DNA of 38,727 nucleotides from Bacillota bacterium (GTDB taxonomy: Bacteria; Bacillota; Clostridia; Lachnospirales; Cellulosilyticaceae), in assembly GCA_023393125.1 (NCBI GenBank), contig JAEWMQ010000065.1, positions 1-38,727 of the forward strand, given 5' to 3'. How positions within the stretch are numbered: position 1 is the stretch's first letter; each line of letters starts with the position of its first letter. This document shows, piece by piece, positions 7,910 through 15,919 of this stretch. The position numbers and the translations under genes are program-made. The notes beneath the pieces were generated by a model. The model worked only from the letters and a program-made list of their open reading frames with translations. It did no database searches and was not told the origin of the DNA.

Positions 7910-10900
7910 ATGAAGAATAACAGGTTCAAAAAATGTATGTCCATGCTGTTAGTAATGACATTATTAACAGCACCCAATGTTCCGTTACAAGCAGAAGGCT
8001 TAAACCAAGCGATAGTCATAAATAATGATGAAATAAATAATGATGAAATAAATAATGATGAAATAAATGTTAATGAAGAAACACAGCCCGTGGCAATGTT
8101 AGATGTATTACTGGCTCAGGATGTTACAACACCACCTACCCTTCAATTCAACTTTGATGATTACGAAAGTGGAGAAATTGTTTTAGATAAAGGGAGTGGG
8201 AAAGAGGCCAAATTGGTAGGTAAGGCTTCAATTAAGGATGATATTGAGAGAGGTAAAGTACTGAATTTAGTAGCAGATGGCGGTTTAGAACTGCCACAAG
8301 ATTTATTTGCAAATACAAATGGTGATGATGGCTTTTCTATTTCGTTTGATGTAAAAATAGATGCGAGTGCAGCCAGATTTAGTCGAATGTTTGATAGTAG
8401 TTGTTACACATTTAAGAAAGGAAATAACGGAACTGTTGGATATTGGGCAGATGAGGAGATAGGCATTGTAGCAGGAAGAGCAGTTGATACATCAACGACA
8501 TATGATGCAATGGTGTATGCAAATAAAACAATGAATCAGATAAAGTTTACTTCCTATTTTTCAAAGGGGATTTGGCAAAATGTTGCATTAGCTATGAAGA
8601 AGGATAACTATCAAGTTTATATTGATAATGAATTAGTTTTTACTTCTGACAACTCAAGCACATTAAAAAAAACATTAGCAGAGCTTTTTAATACAAACTA
8701 TGAACATAATATTACAACATTTAAATATACATATCTTGGAAGAAGCTTATATGGATCTGATAAAGACTTTGCGGGGCAGATAGATAACTTTAAGTTTTAT
8801 AATCAATATATGGATGGAAGTTATTTCATAAAAGGAGAAAATATTACGAAAATAAAAGATGTTGAAGTTAATGGAAATCAGTATGCATTTAATAATATTT
8901 CTACCCTTGAGATTCCAATTAATAGTAAAAAAGATGTTCCTGCTATAGGTGATATCATTGTGCATCCTGTTGTTGAAGGAGCAAGTGTAGAGATATCAAG
9001 ACTCAGTTCAGCAACTACACCAACCTTTGCCATAAAGGTAACTTCAAAGAGTGGTACGAGAACTGCAACCTATTATATAAAGTTTATCTTAGCTAATGGT
9101 GAGCAATTATTGGAATTTGATATGACAGACACTAAGGGGGCAGTAGGATATTATGCTTCAGGTATGTTATATGGTATAGCAGAACCAGATGTGCCTACTT
9201 ATGAATTGGTAGCAGCTGTTAAGCCACAGGTTGTAGAACAAAAACCACCACAAGGCATGCAGCATCCCACAGGGGATGCACTAAGAGTAGCAGATACACT
9301 AGTAGAAGCAGGTATCCAACAAATACAAATTGCAGTACAAGATACTTATTTAAAATGGCCATATGATAACCCAGGAACAGTAAATGGTGTCGGATTAGGA
9401 GATTTAGAGATACTTTTAGATGATTATATTCCTCGTGCACTTGATATTGTTGGTGAAGCCTTAGAAGATAAGAATTCAGACAAGTATGTTTTTGTTATTT
9501 TTAATGAGCCTAATTGGATTTGGTTTGCAGGAAATTTTGACAAGTATTTAGAGTCTCACAAACGAGTTTATCAAGCGATTAAAGAGAAGTATCCACAGGC
9601 TCAAATTGCTGGTATGAATGAAGCTACTTATAATGCCGATCATTGGGAGCAATTTATCCCATATTGTATAGAAAATAATGTTTTACCTGATGTAATGACT
9701 TGGCACGAATTAAGTGATAATTCGGTTGAAAGATTCCAAGCACATTTTGATCACTATAAAGCAACAATGATTAAGAATGGATTAGAAGAGGAATTTAATC
9801 GTATTCCTGTTGTTATTAACGAATATGGTCAAACAGATGGGAAGGACATGGGTAAAGGTGGTAAGTTAATACGTTATGTAGCAAGATTTGAATACAATAA
9901 TGTATTTGGGTGCCTTGCCTATTGGAACAAGGCAAATAGTATGAATGAATTGGCAGCAGATGCTAATGAACCTAATGGTGCTTGGTGGCTTTATAAATGG
10001 TATGCAGATATGACAGGAGAAAAGGCTCAGCTATATACTTATGTCTCAGATCCTAATGGTTTATATGGCTTAGCATCTATTAATAATGAAATTCAAACGG
10101 CATATGCTTTGTTTGGAGGGCAAACAGGTACTCAAACTGTAGCATTGAATCATATTGCAAAGACAGAAGCATTTAAAAATGCCAGTAAAGTACATGTTAA
10201 GTTATATAGAGCAAGTTATACAGGCTTCATGGGAACACTTGATGCGCCTAAAGTAGAATTTGATGGAGATGTAGCAATTAGCAATGATGAAGTTTTGGTA
10301 CAGATTGACGATGCCGATATTAATGATACTTTCTATGCTGTTGTTACACCTGCTACGGGTGATGAAGTAGGAGAAAATAATAGTAATCAAAAATGGTCAC
10401 AAATGTACGAAGCAGAAAATGCTAATCTATCCAATGCTAATAGTGTAGATCATAGAGATGCTTCAAAAGGCAAATTTGTAGAATTAGGCAGTAACACAGG
10501 CAAAGTAACATTTAATGTAGACGTCCCACAAGATGGAAAATATAGAGTAGATCTTCTATATAGCAATAATACACCTTCTGGAGCCAAACGTGGCCAAGGG
10601 AGAGTTGCACTACATCAGTTAAATGCTGATGATAAAGAACAAATAGAATTCTACTTGGATTCTACACTTAATAAGAATTATATGGCAGGTACAACTTTGT
10701 ATATTGATCTTGAGAAAGGGAAGCATACGTTAGCATTTACAAATAAAAGCAATAAAGCTATCTGCCTAGATAGAATTGAGTTAATATATGGTGGAGAAAT
10801 AGGAAAAGAATATGCACCAAGTTATTCATTTAAAGCTAATGAAACAGAGAAGAAAGGTAATGCAACGTTATTCAATGTAGTTGTAAGGAACAATGGCTAT

Positions 10901-13042
10901 TATGATTTAGAACTTACACATAATACTTCTAATGACACAGTTTCTATTCAGGATAAAGTTGTTAATTATGCAAAAGATGCAAAAACTGAGACACCTGTAC
11001 GTACGATGTGGAAGACTATTGTCAATAAAAATCTTAAAAATGATAGAACAAGTTTAGGAACAGTTTATTTAACAGCTGGAATTAATCAAATGCAGATAAT
11101 AACAAGTGCTCAATTAGATGCATTAAATGTAAGCTATAATATTGAATTAACGAATAGTAAAGGCTTAGTTATTGAGGCAGAAGAGGGTGAGCTTCATGGA
11201 ACAGCAGCTATTACTGAGGTTTTAGATCGGGGAGATATTAAGGTAGTAGAAAATATTGGAGTTAATAAAGATAACTATCTTAATGTAACGGTCAATGTAC
11301 CAGAAGAAGCAGATTATAGGATGGTTATTCATTATAGTAATAATGAGCCAGCATCTGCTATAAATGGCTACTTACATCCTTATAATGTGGATTTAATTGA
11401 GCGTGCTGCACAAATTTCAATTAATAATGAAACACCTCAGACAGTTTATTTTATCAATACACTATCATGGAGTACAATAAAAACAAAGGTTATTGATGTA
11501 CGTCTTAGAAAAGGTGAAAATACTATCAGCTTATATAATGACAATGCTTATCAATACCAAGGAATAGCTGGATACACACCTAATTTTGATAAATTTGAGT
11601 TTTATGAGGTATATAATGAATCTATAGAGTTGTCATCAGATTGTGATGTGGTTCAGGTTAAAATACCAACTCAAGCTATAATAAATGGGACAGATATCTC
11701 AGCTCAAGTAGATTCACAAGTAGCTGAGCAGCAAATCCAAGTAGAAGTAAGTGAAGGGGCAACATGGAAGCTATATAGTGATATAGCATGTACTGAGGAA
11801 ATAGCAAATCAAAAGATGTTACTTCAATTAGGAGAAAATATAAGTTACATTAAAGTTGTAGCAGAAGATGGCACAAGTAAAGTATATGCACTAAAAATAG
11901 AGAGGAAAGAAGAAAGTCAAAAATCATCAGATTGTGATGTGGTTCAGGTTAAAATACCAACTCAAGCTATAATAAATGGGACAGATATCTCAGCTCAAGT
12001 AGATTCACAAGTAGCTGAGCAGCAAATCCAAGTAGAAGTAAGTAAAGGGGCAACATGGAAGCTATATAGTGATATAGCATGTACTAAGGAAATAGCAAAT
12101 CAAAAGCTGTTACTTCAATTAGGAGAGAATATAAGTTACATTAAAGTTGTAGCAGAAGACGGCACAGTAAAAATTTACAATCTAACTATTGTAAAGAATA
12201 GTAGTAGTGGCGGTAGTAGTGGTAGTAGTAGTGGTAGTAGTAGTGGAAATACAAGTAGCGAATCTATTGTCTCAAATGATATATTATTAAAGCTACATGC
12301 TACTGTCACAAAGCAAATTATGAATGAATTAAATAATAGTGAAGGTATTGATGTTAAAGTATCTTTAGATAGCCATTCAGTTAGTAAAGATTTATTGGTA
12401 GCTTCAACAGGAGTAGACCCATTAAATACTAAGTTATTAAAGAATATTTATACTATCAATTTAAGTAAAGAAGGTACAGCAATTACTATAATTAAGAATC
12501 CGATTAAAGTTGATGTTGATTTGTCAGATGTTAAGCTTACAGAGAAACAAAAGAAACATTTTACAGCCGTATGTTTTGATGAAAAAATGCAGAACTATCA
12601 AGTGCTAGGAGGAGAGTTTAGCAATGATGGCAAGACATTTAGTTTTTATACAAATGAGTTAAATCGTATAGGGATAATGGTTGTAAAGGATTTGTCAAAG
12701 ATTAAATTATCAATTGGAGAAACAAAGTATCAAGTTAATGGTGAGAATAGGACAAGTGATGTTGCTCCATTATTAAAGGAGAGTAGAACAATATTACCTC
12801 TTCGTACTGTTGCAGAAGCGTTATTAGTAGATGTAACCTGGGATCAGAAGACAAAGACAGTTGTACTAGTAAGTGGAGAACAGAAAATTGAACTTTCAAT
12901 TAATACATCATTGCCAAATAATATGGGAAAAGCAGAAATAATTGATAAACGTACTTATGTGCCTATTCGATATATTTTAGAGCAATTAAAGGCTAATGTT
13001 GTTTGGGATGATGAGAATAAAGAAATCTATATTTACAGATAG
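7910..13042 (+). CDS. Secreted multi-domain clan-A glycoside hydrolase (GH39-like)
   Basis: This 1710-residue extracellular protein starts at ATG 7910 with a TAGGAGG site. Modules: signal peptide (1-28); LamG/concanavalin-like domain (about 76-300); TIM-barrel glycosidase (about 400-745) with likely acid/base Glu533 in FNEPNW and nucleophile Glu638 in VVINEYG; CBM6/35-like module (about 831-963, opening with YEAENA); a linking beta domain; a second CBM-like module from about 1084 (IEAEEGELHG); two near-identical 97-residue repeats (about 1242-1420); Ser/Gly linker (about 1430-1452); unassigned domain; C-terminal copper-amine-oxidase-N-type domain (about 1600-1710), often found at clostridial surfaces. 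The barrel looks closest to GH39 by motif and Glu spacing (105 residues), but the family is not certain. It lies 62 bases after the alpha-galactosidase gene with no terminator between, so it is probably in the same operon. Its substrate is likely a galactose- or arabinose-bearing polysaccharide. Confidence 0.85.
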   Translation: MKNNRFKKCMSMLLVMTLLTAPNVPLQAEGLNQAIVINNDEINNDEINNDEINVNEETQPVAMLDVLLAQDVTTPPTLQFNFDDYESGEIVLDKGSGKEAKLVGKASIKDDIERGKVLNLVADGGLELPQDLFANTNGDDGFSISFDVKIDASAARFSRMFDSSCYTFKKGNNGTVGYWADEEIGIVAGRAVDTSTTYDAMVYANKTMNQIKFTSYFSKGIWQNVALAMKKDNYQVYIDNELVFTSDNSSTLKKTLAELFNTNYEHNITTFKYTYLGRSLYGSDKDFAGQIDNFKFYNQYMDGSYFIKGENITKIKDVEVNGNQYAFNNISTLEIPINSKKDVPAIGDIIVHPVVEGASVEISRLSSATTPTFAIKVTSKSGTRTATYYIKFILANGEQLLEFDMTDTKGAVGYYASGMLYGIAEPDVPTYELVAAVKPQVVEQKPPQGMQHPTGDALRVADTLVEAGIQQIQIAVQDTYLKWPYDNPGTVNGVGLGDLEILLDDYIPRALDIVGEALEDKNSDKYVFVIFNEPNWIWFAGNFDKYLESHKRVYQAIKEKYPQAQIAGMNEATYNADHWEQFIPYCIENNVLPDVMTWHELSDNSVERFQAHFDHYKATMIKNGLEEEFNRIPVVINEYGQTDGKDMGKGGKLIRYVARFEYNNVFGCLAYWNKANSMNELAADANEPNGAWWLYKWYADMTGEKAQLYTYVSDPNGLYGLASINNEIQTAYALFGGQTGTQTVALNHIAKTEAFKNASKVHVKLYRASYTGFMGTLDAPKVEFDGDVAISNDEVLVQIDDADINDTFYAVVTPATGDEVGENNSNQKWSQMYEAENANLSNANSVDHRDASKGKFVELGSNTGKVTFNVDVPQDGKYRVDLLYSNNTPSGAKRGQGRVALHQLNADDKEQIEFYLDSTLNKNYMAGTTLYIDLEKGKHTLAFTNKSNKAICLDRIELIYGGEIGKEYAPSYSFKANETEKKGNATLFNVVVRNNGYYDLELTHNTSNDTVSIQDKVVNYAKDAKTETPVRTMWKTIVNKNLKNDRTSLGTVYLTAGINQMQIITSAQLDALNVSYNIELTNSKGLVIEAEEGELHGTAAITEVLDRGDIKVVENIGVNKDNYLNVTVNVPEEADYRMVIHYSNNEPASAINGYLHPYNVDLIERAAQISINNETPQTVYFINTLSWSTIKTKVIDVRLRKGENTISLYNDNAYQYQGIAGYTPNFDKFEFYEVYNESIELSSDCDVVQVKIPTQAIINGTDISAQVDSQVAEQQIQVEVSEGATWKLYSDIACTEEIANQKMLLQLGENISYIKVVAEDGTSKVYALKIERKEESQKSSDCDVVQVKIPTQAIINGTDISAQVDSQVAEQQIQVEVSKGATWKLYSDIACTKEIANQKLLLQLGENISYIKVVAEDGTVKIYNLTIVKNSSSGGSSGSSSGSSSGNTSSESIVSNDILLKLHATVTKQIMNELNNSEGIDVKVSLDSHSVSKDLLVASTGVDPLNTKLLKNIYTINLSKEGTAITIIKNPIKVDVDLSDVKLTEKQKKHFTAVCFDEKMQNYQVLGGEFSNDGKTFSFYTNELNRIGIMVVKDLSKIKLSIGETKYQVNGENRTSDVAPLLKESRTILPLRTVAEALLVDVTWDQKTKTVVLVSGEQKIELSINTSLPNNMGKAEIIDKRTYVPIRYILEQLKANVVWDDENKEIYIYR
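8021..8065 (+). repeat. Three perfect 15-bp tandem repeats
   Basis: The unit AATAATGATGAAATA occurs three times without mismatch and encodes NNDEI repeats just after the signal peptide. Being a multiple of three, slippage would change length without breaking the frame. Confidence 0.9.
11633..12166 (+). repeat. Near-identical 291-bp-period duplication inside the secreted enzyme
   Basis: The block starting at 11633 recurs at 11924, over about 243 bases with five substitutions seen by eye. Two of these change Glu to Lys, one Met to Leu, and two are silent. Each unit encodes a beta-sandwich-like module opening SSDCDVVQVKIP and ending VAEDGT. The near identity implies a recent duplication or ongoing gene conversion. 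Confidence 0.9.
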
Positions 13043-13126
13043 GACCCATAAAGTAATTGTTATATGGAGATTTATAGAGAGAGTAGATAAGAGGGGATTA
13101 AATTTGGCTTAGTCTGTTCAAATTTA

Positions 13127-13173
13127 AAAGCCGTATATAACTAGTTATAAATTTGCTAGTTATATACGGCTTT
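13127..13173. terminator. Bidirectional terminator between convergent genes
   Basis: An 18-bp perfect stem (13127-13144 with 13156-13173) has an 11-base loop. T-rich sequence follows on the plus strand and, read from the other side, on the minus strand. It sits between the end of the secreted glycosidase gene and the end of the LacI-family gene, so it can serve both. Confidence 0.85.
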
Positions 13174-13199
13174 AATTTATTTAAATAATGATTTATGAA

Positions 13200-14204
13200 C
13201 TAACAGCTTTCACGAATAATGAGTTCATGAGGGACGATGACCTTAAAGCTTTCCTTAAAGGTTCCTTTAATTTGTTCAAGTAAAAATTTAACCCCATATT
13301 GTCCCATATCTTCTGTGTGAATCTTAACAGTGGAGAGGGGAGGTGAAGTATATTGGGAAGTAGGAATATCATTACAGCTGATGATAGCGATGTCATCGGG
13401 AATAGAAAGCCCCAGCTCATTGAGTGCTCGCATAGCTCCGATGGCTAAGGTGTCACTAGCAATAAAAACAGCAGAAGGGATATGGTTTTTATTTTCCTTA
13501 ATTAAGCTATGCATGAGTTCATAACCATCTTTAAAGTCATAATTCCCTACTTTTACATAATGCTCATTATAGAGGTTTAGCTTAGAGAGGTAATTGATAA
13601 ACTCATCTTCTCTAGGATCTGTAGGAAGTTTGGAGCTACCTATGATATGCTCGCGTCCTCCAATATAAGCAATATGTTGATGCCCTTTGCTAATGAGATA
13701 ATCTAAAACATTACGAGTAAGTAGAATAAAGTCTACTTGTATGTTGATAAAATCGAAACTAGGTGTGCTTGTATGGATGAGTACGATATTTTCACATTGT
13801 CTTTTCAAATGCTCAATTTGACCTTTATCAAATTGCCCAAGTAAAATAAGCCCGTCCAATTTTTGCTCCCCTAAATTATAGACGATATTCTCATCGCGAT
13901 AAATCTTTATAAGGTTAATATTATTTAATTTACATTCCATTTCAATACCCATACGAATGGAAAGAAAGTAAGGGTCGTTAATTTCTTGAAGTTCACTATA
14001 CCAATGGATAAGACCTATGGTAGTTGTATCAGAATTCATTCTAGGAGTGCGAGATGCTTTTTGATAAGATAAATTTTCAGCTACTTCAAATATTCTTTTA
14101 CGTGTCTCTAGAGAAACATTAATAGTTTCATCGTGATTTAATACCCTAGATACTGTTGAGGGAGACACCTCGGCTAATTTTGCGATATCTCTTATAGTTG
14201 CCAT
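13200..14204 (-). CDS. LacI/GalR-family repressor of the arabinose genes
   Basis: This is a 334-residue DNA-binding repressor. The N-terminal LacI HTH (IRDIAKLAEVSPSTVSRVLN) is followed by the hinge region (about 45-60) and a periplasmic-binding-protein-like effector domain (about 60-334; FIASDTLAIGAMRALNELG, DDIAIISCNDIP). Start ATG 14204 has AAAGGTGA upstream. It is divergent from araA. GTAAACA-type sites overlap both promoters, so it probably represses araA-kinase-araD and itself, released by an arabinose-related effector. This role is inferred from position. Bacillus uses the GntR/LacI hybrid AraR for this job, whereas here both domains look LacI-like. It ends 158 bases from the convergent glycosidase gene. 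Confidence 0.92.
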   Translation of the reverse strand: MATIRDIAKLAEVSPSTVSRVLNHDETINVSLETRKRIFEVAENLSYQKASRTPRMNSDTTTIGLIHWYSELQEINDPYFLSIRMGIEMECKLNNINLIKIYRDENIVYNLGEQKLDGLILLGQFDKGQIEHLKRQCENIVLIHTSTPSFDFINIQVDFILLTRNVLDYLISKGHQHIAYIGGREHIIGSSKLPTDPREDEFINYLSKLNLYNEHYVKVGNYDFKDGYELMHSLIKENKNHIPSAVFIASDTLAIGAMRALNELGLSIPDDIAIISCNDIPTSQYTSPPLSTVKIHTEDMGQYGVKFLLEQIKGTFKESFKVIVPHELIIRESC

Positions 14205-14243
14205 TATACTTTCACCTTTAATTTTCTTATTAGTATATCATAC

Positions 14244-14325
14244 ATTATAGCAAATATTTGAATAGTAAACAAATAAAAAATGTTTACTAAACAGTATTGA
14301 AAGTTGAGTAAACAAAATATATAAT
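14244..14325. promoter_or_regulatory. Divergent promoters with overlapping GTAAACA operators
   Basis: For araA, TTGAAA (14297-14302), a 17-base spacer and TATAAT (14320-14325) form a near-ideal promoter. For the repressor gene on the minus strand, TTGTTT (14267-14272), 17 bases and TATAAT (14244-14249) form another. A perfect palindrome TGTTTACTAAACA (14281-14293) lies just before the araA -35. Further GTAAACA copies occur at 14265-14271, on the repressor gene's -35, and at 14308-14314, in the araA spacer. The odd-centred palindrome and repeats fit LacI-family operators. Confidence 0.7.
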
Positions 14326-14384
14326 AGCAGTAAATAGCTGAATAATCTTATTTATTAAAAATATATAAACAGGAGGAAAGTAAG

Positions 14385-15866
14385 ATGAAAAAATGTGTAT
14401 TTTGGTTTGTAACAGGAAGTCAACATCTTTACGGAGAAGAAACACTTAAGGAAGTATCTAAACATTCAAAGGAAATGGTGGAGTATTTAAATAAGAGAGA
14501 AGAAATTCAGTATGAAATTATATGGAAGCCTACAGTAAAGACACAGGGTGAAATTACAGGTTTATTTAAAGAGGCAAATGGAGATGCTAGCTGTGCGGGT
14601 GTGATTACTTGGATGCATACTTTTTCACCTTCTAAAATGTGGATTAATGGACTTAAGCAATTTAAGAAACCTATTTTGCATTTACATACACAATTTAATG
14701 AAGAAATTCCTTGGGATACTATGGATATGGATTTTATGAATACGAATCAATCTGCACATGGTGACAGAGAGCATGGCTTTATCTTTACACGTATGGGGAT
14801 TGCTAGAAAGGTTATTGCTGGACATTACAAAAATGAAAATGTCATTAAACGTATAGCAAGATGGCAAAGAGTAGCAAGAGCCGCTTACTTAGGAGACGAA
14901 ATCAAGGTAATGCGTCTTGGTGATAATATGAGAGATGTAGCTGTAACAGAAGGCGATAAGGTAGAAGCAGAGATTAAATTTGGCTGGTCAGTGGACTACT
15001 ATGCTATAGGTGATCTTGTGGAACGTATGGAACAAGTAACTGATGCGGCTATTGATAAAGTGATGGCTAGTTATAAAGAAAAATATGAGTTTGCAGAAGA
15101 AGTACTGACAGATGAAGACAAGTATGCAGCAGTAAGATATCAGGCACAGCTTGAAGTTGCTTTAAGAGCCATGTTAGAAGAAGGAGGATATAACGGTATA
15201 GTCGATACTTTCCAAGACCTTCATGGTTTAAAACAACTTCCGGGACTTGCTATTCAGAGTTTAATGGCAGATGGCTATGGTTTTGGCCCAGAAGGTGACT
15301 GGAAAGTTGCAGCAATGACAAAGGTAATGAATATGATGGCTGATAATAAAGGAACTTCTCTTATGGAGGATTATACTTATAATCTTATGCCAGGTAAGGA
15401 GGCAATTTTAGGGGCACATATGCTAGAAGTATCTCCAGCTATAGCAGCTTCTAAACCTCGAATAGAAGTACATCCATTGGGTATAGGAGGTAAAGAGGCG
15501 CCTGCTAGACTTGTATTTGATAGCAAACCTGGCAAAGCAGTATGTGTTTCTCTTATTGATATGGGGGGGAGAATGCGTCTTATTATTGCAGATGTAGATG
15601 CCATTGAATTACCTCATGATTTACCTAAACTACCAGTAGCAAGAGCATATTGGATTCCACAACCATCTTTGATAGAAGGCGCAGAAGCCTGGATTTATGC
15701 AGGAGGTGCACATCATACAGTATTCTCTTATGAAGTAACAGCAGAAGACTTAATTGATTGGGCAGAAATAATGGATATTGAGTACGTACACATTAACAAA
15801 GATACTAAGATTACCCAATTAAAAAAGGAACTTCAATTAAATGAAATACTTTGGAAATTAAAGTAA
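14385..15866 (+). CDS. araA: L-arabinose isomerase
   Basis: This 493-residue cytoplasmic metal-dependent enzyme converts L-arabinose to L-ribulose, the first step of L-arabinose breakdown. Family signatures are clear: FWFVTGSQHLYGEE at the N-terminus, CAGVITWMHTFSPSKMWING, LHLHTQFNEEIPW, NQSAHGDREHGFI, and AGGAHHTVFSYEV near the C-terminus with metal-binding His. Length matches the family (about 490-500). AGGAGG lies before ATG 14385. It is the first gene of the ara operon, divergent from the LacI-family repressor, and starts 60 bases after a strong promoter. Confidence 0.98.
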   Translation: MKKCVFWFVTGSQHLYGEETLKEVSKHSKEMVEYLNKREEIQYEIIWKPTVKTQGEITGLFKEANGDASCAGVITWMHTFSPSKMWINGLKQFKKPILHLHTQFNEEIPWDTMDMDFMNTNQSAHGDREHGFIFTRMGIARKVIAGHYKNENVIKRIARWQRVARAAYLGDEIKVMRLGDNMRDVAVTEGDKVEAEIKFGWSVDYYAIGDLVERMEQVTDAAIDKVMASYKEKYEFAEEVLTDEDKYAAVRYQAQLEVALRAMLEEGGYNGIVDTFQDLHGLKQLPGLAIQSLMADGYGFGPEGDWKVAAMTKVMNMMADNKGTSLMEDYTYNLMPGKEAILGAHMLEVSPAIAASKPRIEVHPLGIGGKEAPARLVFDSKPGKAVCVSLIDMGGRMRLIIADVDAIELPHDLPKLPVARAYWIPQPSLIEGAEAWIYAGGAHHTVFSYEVTAEDLIDWAEIMDIEYVHINKDTKITQLKKELQLNEILWKLK

Positions 15867-15919
15867 AAGAGAAAAAGATTATAGGACTTAAATAAATAGG
15901 AGTAGCAAGGAGGGGCAAG

